Source: Diadema setosum (Eukaryota > Echinodermata > Echinoidea > Diadematoida > Diadematidae). Taken from it: 64,000 bases of DNA. The notes under the pieces are model-generated. The model was given only the letters and a program-made list of their open reading frames with translations. It did not search any database and had not been told where the DNA came from. Location of the stretch: NCBI GenBank assembly GCA_033980235.1, contig CM067069.1, positions 31,855,041-31,919,040 on the forward strand. The letters run 5' to 3'. The position numbers were made by a program, and so were the translations under genes. This document shows positions 12,901 to 21,681 of the stretch, one piece after another (the stretch's first letter is position 1; each line of letters starts with the position of its first letter).

Positions 12901-15900
12901 TTTATCAGCATCGAAGGATTCAATAAGGAAAATTTAGCAATGTATATCAAGAGGTACTTTCGTATTAGAGAGAGGGACGTTCTCGCAGAAAGCTTGATTA
13001 GTTTCATGGAGGAAAATGATGTCATCCGGTCGAACATGGCCCCATTTCCCATCTACTGCGCGATGCTTTGCCTCATGTGGAAGGACCTTAGTAAAGAGAG
13101 ACGAGAAGAAATGCAGAAAATGAAAACTTTTTCAAGGATTTTTGGAGAGATGATCTTGTTTCTGCAGGAACACTATGCATCAAAAATGCTGAAAGCTGTA
13201 CATTACAGGAGCGTTACCAAGCATATTAAGGCAGCTGACAAGGCCATACAAGACATAGGTGAAATAGCACTGAACGGTTTATTGGACAGGAATCTTTCAT
13301 TTCCTGAAGAACAATTCAGCAAGTGCCGGGCTGCCATGGAAACATGCTGCAGAGTCGGGGTCTTGACAATAGAGAGAGATATCCTCAGTAGACAGGATCT
13401 GCGTGAAGTCAACATTTCATTTTCCGATGTGTCAAGTGTTTCGTTCCCCCACAAACTGTTCCAGGAATATATTGCAGGGATGCATATCAAGAATATATTT
13501 GCTCGTGATCGTGCGAAGTACGACATCCTGAAGGAAAAACTTCTTCTTCGATTTCAGGAGTTCCGTTTCGTGCTCTACTTCGCCTCAGCTTTAGAGAATG
13601 AGCTTGGCCTCGATATTATCCACGGCTTGATTAAATATGCCAAGAAGAATTTTTGCGTTGACGTTGCCTTTGAATGTCATACTGAGGAGGCAGCCAGAGC
13701 AGTGGGTGAAAAATGGAAAAAATATATACTATCATCGTATATATCAGAGCATACAAGGTCAGGAGTTATGTTCATGATACGCTGTAATCACGTGGTGAGT
13801 AATACAGATTTCCTTTAACTTGACAAGGACACAGAAACAATATACGTAATGTAGCATATGGCTTTGCAGTCCTGACGGTCTACTTTAGATTGAAATTTAT
13901 ATAGTAATAATAATGGTCTATGGTCTTGTACTTTCTTAGTGAAACTCAGTTATTTGAAACCCATGTTGGGATGTGTATGAAAGTCGTTATGTGATGCATC
14001 AATTCTCAAACATTTTATAACTGATCAGTCCTGAATTTGTGGAGATATAACTGTTCCGGTCTCAAAACATGCATAATGTATAAGGGGTAAATGGAATTGG
14101 AGTGTGAACAGATTCGAACTATCATCCCATTCGTTAATATGTCAAGCATGCTTTCTAAATTATTTTCTGTCTTATTGCTGTTGTTTCATTATATGTCTCT
14201 CCAGGAAACTTTGCTAAAAAAAAAAAGTGAATGGGACGAAAAAAATAAATTCATTGAGAAAAAAGTCTAAAAATGTGCTTTTTACGATTAAGTGAAATGT
14301 GAATATTAAAAAGTTACCCTTGCCAAACTGCAAGACACTAGTAGTAAACGTCTAAGTTTGAACATGCATGGTCATAGGCCCTACTGCTTATTATATGACA
14401 CTAGTAGTAAACGTCTAAGTTTGAACATGCATGGTCATAGCCCCTACTGCTTATTACATGATAAACTGTATATCTCGAAGAGAAACATATTTCGATTTCT
14501 GAAGCAGCTACATATAGAAACAGTATGAATGCTGAGGATGTCAACTTACCCCTCATTCATAGCCCATGTAGAACATAATGATTATGCTGCATGCACTCCT
14601 CCCGACCTCTCCCTACGAAATCATGCATTCGTGAAAGACATGGACGACGATAGCAACTGAATGTATAACATATTGCAAGCCCTGATTTTCATCACATTGG
14701 CTAGTATCGGTTTGACTATCTATCCACTACTATCTATCATTGTTCGTTCCCATTAGAAATCGTTATCTATATATGATATGAACTGTGGAAAGACTGTTTC
14801 ACGTGATGTGGCGGAGGGTATATGTTCCAGCAGTTCCCTGCACGAATTGCTGATAAATAACTCACACTTCCACAAGGACTTCTACGAAATCATCAGGGCA
14901 AAAGCTTCGACATGTCAGGTAAGACCATACCACCATAGCTACATAATACTTATGTTATGAGAATTGTAGTTGAAGATGGAATCTTAGTAGTTCATTGTCG
15001 AAAGGCTTAACACAATGTCCAGTGTTCTACCACCTATGAATATGAAATTAAATTCTGTATTGTCGATAAGCTTAATACTCACAAACAGGGAAGGTGAGTT
15101 TTCCCTGAAATTCCATCAGTGAAAGCAACTGATTAGTCTTCTGCTTGTTATACGTTGCACATGATAAAGATATGGTGCATTTTGATGTTATTGAGGCACA
15201 GTAGAATGTCAGTCATCAATGTCATCACTTTTTAGATCAAACATTTCCTTGGAGTATATCGATTTTTAATGATCATGTGTTAATGTTAAGGCATTCAAAA
15301 TGAAATACGTCCATCAAAATTGAAGCTCCATGGTCCAAGCCAGTCTTAACCTCAATCACACCAAGGAATTGACTGTTTTGTATCTAAAACAACAACAACA
15401 ACAAACAAACCCGAGTTTAATTGCCACCAATATTATTGTGGCAGTATAAAAACAGAAAAACAAAACAACAGCAACCAAGGGTTTCATCACGATGATGATT
15501 GCGCTAGATAACGTTGTTGGTGATGTTGTTGCTGTTGTTCTTGTTGTGTGTGTGTGTATGTGTGTATGTGTGTGTCCCCCCCCCCCACACACACACATTG
15601 ATCGCTTTTGCACCGCTTTTTGCAAAACTCAAGATTTAACCACGGGGAGGGGGGGGGGGGTGGCTGGGGGGTCTCGCGTTCACCTGAGTATTTTAAGTTC
15701 ACCTCCTATGTATCGTTGGAGACGATTACCTGTGTCATTTGCTATGTTTTATCCTTTGTATCAGATTAAAGATCTCAAGTGGTCTTTTAAACGCTTTGAG
15801 GAAAACTTACGGAATCAATTCTCCATGGGAGAACAGTTGGCCCTATGGGTGTGTACTATACCAAGTCTTTCGAGATTTAAGGCAGGGTGCTACCACTTGC

Positions 15901-18118
15901 CCGAAAATTTCCTCTCAACGGCCGCCACCGTAGCATCATTCTGTCAGGTATGTCAAGTGTAATCCTGAGTCACCATATTTGACCAAGAGTAACTTTGCTT
16001 GTGTTTTTAGAATATTTTTTTTTTTGGCCATTGCTGACCAGCAGGGACTGCTCATTTTTCCATAATGTCGAAGAAGGTTAGAATATAGAATCACTTGTAC
16101 GTGTATTTTCTTTATTTTTCTTAATCACGGGAATCACTTATTCACAGTTTTTGGTATATGTAAGCATTTTTAAAATTATGTTATACTTTTGATCGACTTT
16201 GGTTAATATATTTTGTCTTTCTTGTTACAGATTGAACAACTGACGTTGTCTTTATGGAACTCGGATGACGATTCTGAATATCAGTCGTCAATGGGAAGTG
16301 ATTTGGCAGAATGGGTTTGTGCTATGCCACGTCTGACGAATTTCAGTGTGAAATGCTACGACTTGTCTGATGAATTCTTCTCGTCAGCCTCCTACCGCGC
16401 ACAATCATGTCAGGTATACATGAATATAAAAAATCAGAGTTGAATCCTCAATCATCAGCTCATTACAATTTTCGACAAGTAATAAATGCAGAGGATGCAA
16501 TTTACAAACTAATAATAACTTTGCTTCATTTGATTATGTAATTTGGGTCTCTCATCATCTTTTCTTTCGCTTGCAATGAGGTTTCTTTATGCTCCTAAAA
16601 ACAACAGCACTGCAGCATGTCAGATGCGTTGTACCTGTAGAAATAGATTAATGTACACTGTAATTATAAGGACACAATGCGAGAAATCAAGTATCCCTGA
16701 AAAAGTGCTTTCCATTTTTTTTTTTAATTCCTCAGATCCAAGAGCTTTCCATGAAGTTGTATGGAGATTACATTTCAGAGAATGCAGCAGTGAATTTGGC
16801 TAAATGTCTGTCTCAACTGCCTCACCTCAAACGTGCTGTTCTCATATGCCGTAATCTTCATAAGGCATTCTTCAAAACAGTTGCGTCACTAGCAACACAC
16901 TGTAAGGTGAGTACATGAAAATCTATCAGGCGCTGTCAGACAGGCCAAAGATCGAGAAGTTTAAAAAATAATGATCTTTCAATCTCAAGTTTTGACCGCG
17001 CCTAGTGTGACCACAAACTCCCCGCGAAATTTCTCGCGAAGCTTCCTTCCCACCCCAACCAGAGATATTCCCCCACCCCCGTCAAACTTCTCGATCTGTT
17101 GCCAGTATGACCACTAGCCCACCACTTGTTTGCGGTCAGGGGGGCATTTCATGAAGCATTTTGTCCGACAAATTTGTTCTCAGTCAATCAGATGGAAGGA
17201 TTTCAACAGCTTATAACAATTTGTCAGAAAAATATCCGACCAAACTGCTTCATGAAATGCCCCCCACGTGTGCATTGTAACGTCACAAATCACTAGCCAT
17301 CAGACGGCGCGCTCTTTCTTCCTTGCGCGCTAATGACCCAAACTTCTCGGTTTGGCTGCTATGAGTGTGACCGCGTGACAAGAGATGGCGAAAACTGCTC
17401 GATCTTTTACAAAGTTTTGGTAAGTATTGAGGGCGACAACGATGCATAAGATCTTATCGAGGGCATTTTTACCCGGTAAAAGCAAATTTTACAGCATTTA
17501 TATATCCTTATGCCTCACGTATATAGCCGTAGGGGAGAGAGAGAGAGAGAGAGAAAGAGAGGGAGAGAGGGAGAGACAGAAGGCGTGGTCAGGCTGGCAA
17601 AAGATCGAGAAATTTAAGATCGCGATCTTCAAGATCTCAAAGTTTTGCCAGTGTGACCGCACGACAAAAGTTAGCGAAGACTTCGCGATCTTAACCTTCC
17701 GATCATTTGCCAGTTTGACCGCGCCTAAACAGACAGAAAAAAGAAGAAATAGAATAGGCTCTATATTGTATACACAACACAACTGAAGTTCGTATGATTT
17801 GCAACTTCCATTTCATAACTGTCTTTCAGTAAGTGAAACTATCCAAATCAAATCATAATAGAATATACCTTCAGGACCACAATCGTATGCGACAGCATCT
17901 ATACGCTGTAATGAAGCAGGTTTTCGTTTGAGAAAATACCAATCTATGATACCGGACATATTACAGATGCATTATTTATATTCCATCTACTTACATGATT
18001 TCTGATGTTTGATCGTTGTTGCTTTTTCGTCTCGTACATGCTACAGCTGGACGATATCAAAATTAATGGAGAACCGTTGAGCAAATTGCTCGGTGACAAT
18101 CAACAAGACTTGACAGAG
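3456..18118 (+). CDS. Membrane-anchored NLR-like receptor: Ig-Ig-TM-NACHT-LRR (10 exons seen, ends incomplete)
   Basis: Ten exons (3456-3761, 6908-7255, 8726-8851, 10053-10133, 12248-13794, 14757-14918, 15765-15947, 16231-16413, 16736-16906, 18047-18118) join with consistent phases (1-1-1-1, then 0-0-0-0-0) into about 1059 residues. The order is two Ig-like domains with paired cysteines and N-glycosylation sequons, one transmembrane helix, a basic juxtamembrane stretch, a NACHT ATPase (Walker A GEGGVGKTT, Walker B LLVFDGLDEF, TTRPW), an NLR winged-helix motif (FPHKLFQEY) and irregular LRR-like repeats. The glycosylation sites and the positive-inside rule predict Ig domains outside the cell and NACHT-LRR in the cytosol. 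NACHT proteins are usually nucleotide-switched innate sensors, so an extracellularly triggered immune receptor is an inference. The exons could instead belong to two neighbouring genes, but the joined phases and the lack of a stop between them argue for one. The first exon is unknown and the last is ambiguous. Confidence 0.75.
4259..6004. mobile_element. Nonautonomous hAT-like DNA transposon, 1746 bp
   Basis: Perfect 17 bp terminal inverted repeats (CAGTGGCGTATCTAGGG at 4259-4275 and its complement at 5988-6004) are flanked by identical 8 bp direct repeats, TTTACAAC, on both sides. An 8 bp duplication and a CAGxGGCG-type end are hallmarks of hAT elements. No transposase ORF is present. The interior has a G-run, a polypurine GAA/A tract (about 4325-4490) and tandem units of about 243-252 bp. 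It sits in the intron between the two Ig exons. Confidence 0.88.
4619..5830 (+). repeat. Tandem repeats of about 250 bp inside the hAT-like element
   Basis: Units begin near (g)ataagaac at 4621, 4840, 5083, 5331 and 5583, giving periods of about 243-252 bp for the later ones. Each unit carries TTTCGGCTCACTCGC, TCCTCAGTTTGTTGGT, an AAAAATGACAAGAATT block and, in the later units, a GC-rich palindromic box, GGCTCGCTCGCTGCG. Copies differ by small changes. The short frames read through them are artefacts. Confidence 0.8.
6141..6245 (+). repeat. tRNA-derived SINE-like fragment
   Basis: A pol III B-box-like motif GGGTTCGAGTACC (6195-6207) follows an A-box-like GTGGTCGGTAGCGC about 30 bases upstream, in tRNA-like spacing. 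No complete cloverleaf is apparent, so it is called a SINE head rather than a tRNA gene. Confidence 0.5.
6276..6537. mobile_element. Inverted-repeat MITE (family A, copy 1)
   Basis: The left end CACGAGACCGACTCCCCCGA is mirrored at the right by a stretch ending GGGTGTCTGTCTCGTA. The interior consists of reiterated short phrases such as CATACAGCCCATGAGTTCGA and their complements. No ORF. A second member of the family lies at 7358-8392 in the next intron. Confidence 0.6.
6908..7255 (+). CDS. Exon: second immunoglobulin-like domain
   Basis: The acceptor tract TTTTTTTTCCTTGTGTCCTAAG precedes the exon and the donor CTCAG^GTTTGA ends it, phase 1-1. Joining to the first Ig exon gives VTVSS-LASKHEIPE with no stop. 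About 116 residues include an Ig/C1-like core: cysteine in FNLTCVVSGFKPNIS, tryptophan in SMLWTEK and a second cysteine in QTFTCIATG. Sequons NLT, NIS and NSS indicate an extracellular location. It continues as VDLSG into the transmembrane exon. Confidence 0.8.
7586..7887. repeat. Exact tandem duplication, 2 x 151 bp
   Basis: The block beginning AACATTTTCAATAAAACATA occurs at 7586-7736 and again at 7737-7887. I see no difference between the copies, which points to a very recent duplication or an assembly duplicate. Confidence 0.9.
8028..8286. repeat. Clustered TTCGTTATTCCGAA inverted-repeat array
   Basis: Phrases TTCGTTATTCCGAAGG and the complement CCTTCGGAATAACGAA are repeated many times, changing from one orientation to the other around 8100-8130, which makes a hairpin-prone array. 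Variants include GGATTAACGAA. No coding potential. Confidence 0.75.
8726..8851 (+). CDS. Exon: transmembrane helix
   Basis: Acceptor TTCAAATATCAG, donor AAAAG^GTGTGA, phases 1 and 1. The 42 residues contain one long hydrophobic helix, LTFGLVIGLPIILVVPILLV, followed by GKFLQMYHPDYLPRK. The acidic/polar side faces the Ig domains and basic residues follow the helix, so the positive-inside rule puts the C-terminal NACHT part in the cytosol. This exon is the physical link that makes the protein membrane-anchored. Confidence 0.78.
8852..10052 (+). other. Intron with (GT)n microsatellite
   Basis: No exon supported. It holds a GAGTGA-rich stretch (about 9412-9490) and a (GT)n run at 9902-9936 followed by a G-run. 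The frame at 9577-9846 has no recognisable domain and is treated as spurious. Confidence 0.6.
10053..10133 (+). CDS. Exon: basic cytoplasmic juxtamembrane segment
   Basis: Acceptor TGTGTATTACAG, donor GATGATGG^GTACGG, phase 1-1. It encodes about 27 residues with GCGWNPCWRIPHRRLRERPD then VEEELMMG. The cysteines and arginine cluster just inside the membrane fit a palmitoylation or lipid-contact region, but that is inference. The join to the NACHT exon at 12248 keeps phase 1. Confidence 0.65.
10411..10600 (+). repeat. tRNA-derived SINE
   Basis: The head reads TGGCTCAGTAAGTAGAGCGG (A-box region) and GGTTCGAACCCC (B box, 10455-10466), followed by a tRNA-unrelated body (AAGACGTTAAAAGATGGG, TTGCTGCTACCTTG). 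The layout of a tRNA-like head plus a constant body is a SINE, and it sits in an intron of the Ig-NACHT gene. A GC-rich, CGAGCG-type block lies immediately upstream at 10338-10395. Confidence 0.72.
10821..10885 (+). other. Possible optional exon, frame does not fit
   Basis: A strong polypyrimidine acceptor (CTTCTTTTTTTTTAG) is followed by an open stretch, GGRGLYPPKSSGPFSQNTHF, in the phase left by exon 10053-10133. It ends at a GTATAA donor in phase 0, which would shift the NACHT exon's frame. It could be an unused acceptor or an alternative exon giving a truncated product. Confidence 0.15.
10886..12247 (+). other. Intron before the NACHT exon
   Basis: No supported exon. It contains a poly-G run near 11920-11931 and a poly-C run near 11993-12002. 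Frames at 11304-11694 on both strands overlap each other and show no domain. Confidence 0.6.
12248..13794 (+). CDS. Exon: NACHT ATPase domain with winged-helix region
   Basis: One intronless exon of 515 codons begins after the acceptor TTTTTTCGTTACTTCAAG and ends at CACGTG^GTGAGT in phase 0. It opens with a helical linker (QELKEYYSLSRRKI, LDEIYTNLSLIDL) of the kind that precedes NACHT in invertebrate NLR-like proteins. Walker A is GEGGVGKTT (12499-12525), Walker B LLVFDGLDEF (near 12718-12750) and the sensor-like TTRPW sits at 12838-12852. The motif FPHKLFQEYIAG (13444-13479) matches the NLR winged-helix/superhelical region. All key ATPase residues look intact, so it should bind nucleotide and switch conformation or oligomerise, as the family does. 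The frame is also open for some codons upstream of the acceptor, with no in-frame ATG. Confidence 0.92.
13795..14756 (+). other. Intron with a 63 bp tandem duplication
   Basis: No exon seen. A 63 bp unit (14334-14396) beginning GACACTAGTAGTAAACGTCT is repeated at 14397-14459 with two substitutions. Confidence 0.75.
14757..14918 (+). CDS. Exon: LRR-like repeat 1
   Basis: Acceptor TTCGTTCCCATTAG, donor TGTCAG^GTAAGA, phase 0-0, 54 residues. The pattern KSLSIYDMNC...VAEGICSSSS-LHELLINNSHFHKDFYEII...ASTCQ has two strand-like LxxLxI segments about 28-30 residues apart, as in NLR leucine-rich repeats. It ends CQ just before the donor, like the next two exons. Confidence 0.65.
14919..15764 (+). other. 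Intron with CAACAA, (TG)n and C/G runs
   Basis: Holds CAACAA repeats (about 15388-15402), a TGTGTG stretch (15543-15572), a C-run and a G-run (15647-15660). No exon other than the flanking LRR exons is supported. Confidence 0.6.
15765..15947 (+). CDS. Exon: LRR-like repeat 2
   Basis: Acceptor TTTGTATCAG, donor TGTCAG^GTATGT, phase 0-0, 61 residues: IKDLKWSFKRFEENL... then LALWVCTIPSLSRFKAGCYH... ending SFCQ. It aligns by eye with the following exon (LAxWVC-xxPxLxxFxxxCYxL), showing internal duplication of a two-strand LRR module. Confidence 0.7.
16231..16413 (+). CDS. Exon: LRR-like repeat 3
   Basis: Acceptor TCTTTCTTGTTACAG, donor TGTCAG^GTATAC, phase 0-0, 61 residues: IEQLTLSLWNSDDD... 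LAEWVCAMPRLTNFSVKCYD... ending QSCQ. Same length and phase as the preceding repeat exon, so this looks like an exon duplication. Confidence 0.72.
16736..16906 (+). CDS. Exon: LRR-like repeat 4
   Basis: Acceptor TTTTTTTTTTAATTCCTCAG, donor TGTAAG^GTGAGT, phase 0-0, 57 residues: IQELSMKLYGDYISENAAVN-LAKCLSQLPHLKRAVLICRN... ending THCK. It is the most regular of the repeats, with clear L-xx-L positions. Confidence 0.75.
16927..17727. mobile_element. Inverted-repeat element in an LRR intron, with nested MITE
   Basis: The left end CAGGCGCTGTCAGACAGGCC with AAAGATCGAGAAG is mirrored, with mismatches, by CTTCCGATCATTTGCCAGTT with TGACCGCGCCTAA at the right end. An internal near-copy of the end occurs at about 17583-17615. 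The short MITE at 17139-17265 is nested in it, and a (GA)n run lies at about 17535-17575. Confidence 0.6.
17139..17265. mobile_element. Short MITE, 127 bp
   Basis: Perfect 20 bp inverted ends: GGGGGGCATTTCATGAAGCA at 17139-17158 and the complement at 17246-17265. No coding capacity. Confidence 0.8.
18047..18118 (+). CDS. Exon: short LRR-like half repeat
   Basis: Acceptor CTCGTACATGCTACAG, donor ACAGAG^GTATAA, phase 0-0, 24 residues (LDDIKINGEPLSKLLGDNQQ then DLTE). It resembles the first half of a repeat unit and is probably close to the C-terminus. Three downstream acceptors could supply the last coding exon in the same phase. Confidence 0.6.
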
Positions 18119-18627
18119 GTATAATTTGCAGTCTCAAAATTATGTTGCATCTTTCTGAACTCATCAACTGTAACATGGGAGAGAGGTGTTAGAATTTTAT
18201 CTAGATTTTCCCTGCTGAAATAACTGGCAGTGTTCGAATCTTAGGAATTTGGTGTAAACATTGGTGGTTAGTATGAATGTGTACATACAGAAGTATTGCA
18301 GATTATGCGTAATGATTCCATAAGAAGAAAACAAAATATCAATTTGAGGGGAGATCGAGATTGTATGTGTGTTACCTAAGCTAAAGCAAAATTCAAAAAT
18401 TCCACAGTTAGATACGAAAGTATCATAAATGGAGGGTGCAAGATGAGAAGAAAGTGGGATTTGAGAAATCAATCTACTGATTGCACGACTGTTTCGTGAA
18501 ATAGTATTACAATGTAGAAGCACTAACAATAATATTATATCACTTTAAACACAATGCATTACCGACTGCATGTGATTACATGAAGTTTTTACTATTATGT
18601 GAGGAGTGACCTTACCAATTTTCACTT

Positions 18628-18776
18628 CAGTGACGGATCCAGGGTTTGTTTGTTAGTTGTTTTTTTTTTTTGTAACAAAAAAAGAGAAAAAAAATGAGGA
18701 GGGGGAGGGGCGTGCGCCCCCTCTTTTAAATTTGTAAAGGCGCCTCCCCTTTACGGAATTCCTGGATCCGCCCCTG
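18628..18776. mobile_element. hAT-like MITE, 149 bp
   Basis: Ends CAGTGACGGATCCAGG and (complemented) CAGGGGCGGATCCAGG form a 16 bp inverted repeat with two mismatches. These are widespread hAT-type termini. I could not see a matching 8 bp target duplication. Confidence 0.7.
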
Positions 18777-19102
18777 CAGTTGGTCGGGAATATACTACTT
18801 CTTCACGCAATGTATTATACAATATTGTGAATAAATTATTCTTATTGTGTGTTTATAACAAGGTTTTGAATTAGTTGACTTGGTACCACGTGACAGTGAT
18901 TTTGTTGTAATGTACGCTCCTAAACTATAATACTCTTACGTTCTTGCACGGGGAAACCCTGTCTTAAACTCAACTTGTATTTAAGTGGAGATGGGACTTC
19001 ACCTAACTTTTTCCTTTTTAACCATGCAAAACATGATGGCCTGCATGTCGACATGCTTTGTGTGTATTTATCACTGTGGTCATTTTCCATTATCTTTTTC
19101 AG

Positions 19103-19114
19103 TTTAAAACATAG
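19103..19114 (+). CDS. Candidate terminal exon (FKT stop)
   Basis: A strong acceptor, TTTTCCATTATCTTTTTCAG, is followed in phase 0 by TTT AAA ACA TAG, which would end the Ig-NACHT protein as ...DLTEFKT. It is the nearest acceptor to exon 18047-18118. Alternatives at 21138 and 22473 fit equally by phase. Confidence 0.35.
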   Translation, partial: FKT

Positions 19115-21137
19115 AGGCACGATGAAGGCAGCAGCCGAGGAAAGGTTGATAGATTACACCGAGCCGCATAAGTGATGAAAGGACGAGGAAGGGCATGTAG
19201 ACATGCGCCAAGAAATGGGAAAAGGAAAGAACGAAGCCTAGGTATCAGAGGAGAATTAATCCAACCGAAAGGGCATGAGGAAGAGTCATGAAGTTATTCA
19301 TGGAATTGATGCCCTGGAAAAGGGTGGAGGAGAGCCCCCCCCCCCCCCAAAGAAAAAAAAAAACGGGGGGGGGGGATAAGTATATGGTGGGGGGGGGGGG
19401 AGAGTGTCACGAACAGGGGGAAATTTAACAGAGTATAATAGGGAAAGAATAGAAGGGACTAGGATAAACACGGAAGACGGATGCGAAATTGTAAGCAAGA
19501 GTTACAAGGCACTCTATTTGGATGAAGATATCTAGTACATGAGAACTCTCGAGATTTGAGGGAGGTATATACAGGTGGAAGTTTGTGTGAAACTCTAGCT
19601 ATGCAAAATATGCAATATAGTCCGAGTAGTGTTGAATAGACACTTCATAGAAATTTCAGGATTTAGTTGTTTATCATACTTCATGGACAGAATGATAAAT
19701 TTGTTTGACGTTTGACATTGGATCTTGATGGTAGCATTTAATGTATAGAAGTTTCCGCTTTCAGCATGGAACCAGTGAAATTTGATGTTCCTCTCATGTT
19801 TTAAATTTAAATGAACTCTGAAAATATGTCATTTGACATGTACTAATTTGCTATGATGAAAGTTGAATTGTGTTCTTAACAGCAAAGCTGCATCTACGAT
19901 TGTAGAAACGATGTTTAATTGTGTGTGGCTGTGATGGAGGGTGGGGTGGTTTGATCTATCTTGAATATAATTATGTTAGTATGATACGCATGGAACATAA
20001 TGTCAAACGATTGTTAACTGTGTAATAGGCAAATATATTGTTTATAATTAGCTTGATTCTTCTCATTTCAAAGCAAGATAAACGTAATCCATTCACACTC
20101 ATCTAGGAACATGCAAAATGTCCTCATAAATAAGAGTTTTCACATTCCATACTTATCAATTTAGGAATTCCGTAGAAGGAAAAGTTCCTTTTTCAGGTTC
20201 CTCCGAGGTCAGTTCAATACCTGTGAATCTGCATTATTTTGTTGTCAAAATGCTATCATTTTCATTGAATGTCTAATATGTAACAGATGTAAATTATGTG
20301 CTATGTACAAAAGACTCATTTTATCGTATAAATGTGCATCGTATCGTCAACTTACTGTTAGCCTTATTTCGAAATAGTAATTGGTATTTTGCGGGTGGAC
20401 TTAGGCATAATATGCCTTTCCAAGAAGTAATATTGGCAATTAAAGAGTACCCATACTATAAAAAAAAAGCAATTATGAATCATAAAATAGAGTTACTGTT
20501 GCTATACAATGTACTTTCATACATGGGAGACAAACTACAGAAACAAAATAATCTGTTATGACGGGGGCAAAGAGATTTATCTAGATTGCCATCTTTTTAG
20601 CGGATGACATTTTCCCCGAGCTGTGAAGTGTTAATGCCCACATGTCGTAGTTTTGACACATTATACTGGGGTACATTGCTAACGAGATAAGTTTGCAGAT
20701 CGAAACTTGGTTTTCTATTAGACATTCGTTGTATCAAAGTGACAGGTGTAATCAAGAAAACAGACTGCAGTAAACATTATTCTTTAAACTCTATCATTAA
20801 GAATAATATCAAGACTTGCAAAGTAAACTTTCAAGTCACAGGTATTGGTTTGTTGTATTTCTGTGTGTGTGTGTTTGTGTTTAAATCATTATCATTGTCG
20901 CGTGTGTGAGAAATAAGAATATCGTTATCAACAAGGCAAAATAATCCGTATTTTGAATGTCAATGACCCCACGTAAATGAAAAATACGATGAGTTCTGGT
21001 ACTGATTTTAATGAATGTTGACAAAGTGGAGCCATTATAAGATCTCTGTTTTGAATCTGTACATGTGTGCTGTAAAGAGACTTAAACTGTCATTTATTTT
21101 GCATGAAGTGTTTCATACATTATCTTTTGATTTGCAG
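19115..21137. other. Intergenic or 3' UTR sequence
   Basis: AT-rich with opposing G and A runs at about 19337-19400. No coding region recognised. It would be 3' UTR if the 19103 acceptor is used. Confidence 0.5.
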
Positions 21138-21179
21138 GTTAAAAGTTCAGACTACACTGCGCTAGGTCATGTGCTGTAA
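21138..21179 (+). CDS. Alternative terminal exon (VKSSDYTALGHVL stop)
   Basis: The acceptor TTATCTTTTGATTTGCAG is followed in phase 0 by 13 codons and TAA. Compatible with exon 18047-18118. No way to choose among the terminal exons without transcripts. Confidence 0.3.
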   Translation, partial: VKSSDYTALGHVL

Positions 21180-21681
21180 AATCTATCAAATGAGAAACCA
21201 TCAGACTTATGGTGAAATTGGTCTCACCATCTTGCAAAAAAAGACAACATCCAAACGAAATGAATCGGGTCACATAGAAATACCTCTTTTTGTTGTTGAT
21301 GGGACATGCCATACATGTTTTGAGGTTATTAGTACTTATTACTAGTTTTAATGTCTGCATATATGAATCGATTATCAGCTAGTATGCTCTGATTAACCCT
21401 GACCTTTCTCAACTTTCTATGTACATAAAATACTCGACATTAAATGCATGCAAATAAGACCCATAATTTTTGTACTGCCTTGCATAACATTGCGTGTTCA
21501 CTGAAAACGTTAAAAATATCAGCTCATTTGATTTTGTGCGATATCTATTGTGATATCCTTGCTTGAAGGTAAAATTTTCCTGGCCTTTCGTGCTTGAAAC
21601 TTACTTTAAAAAGTCAAATAACATGTTAGAATGATATTAATAGTAGTGGATTAACTCTTGAATTGAACAGCACACACTAGC

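Noticed and set aside
13203..13526. Antisense frame over the NACHT exon
   Set aside because: Shadow of the strongly supported sense coding sequence.
15492..15962. A 156-codon frame starting in the TG/CC repeat
   Set aside because: Only its end (15765-15947) is real, as an LRR exon; the upstream part is simple repeat and lies before a good acceptor.
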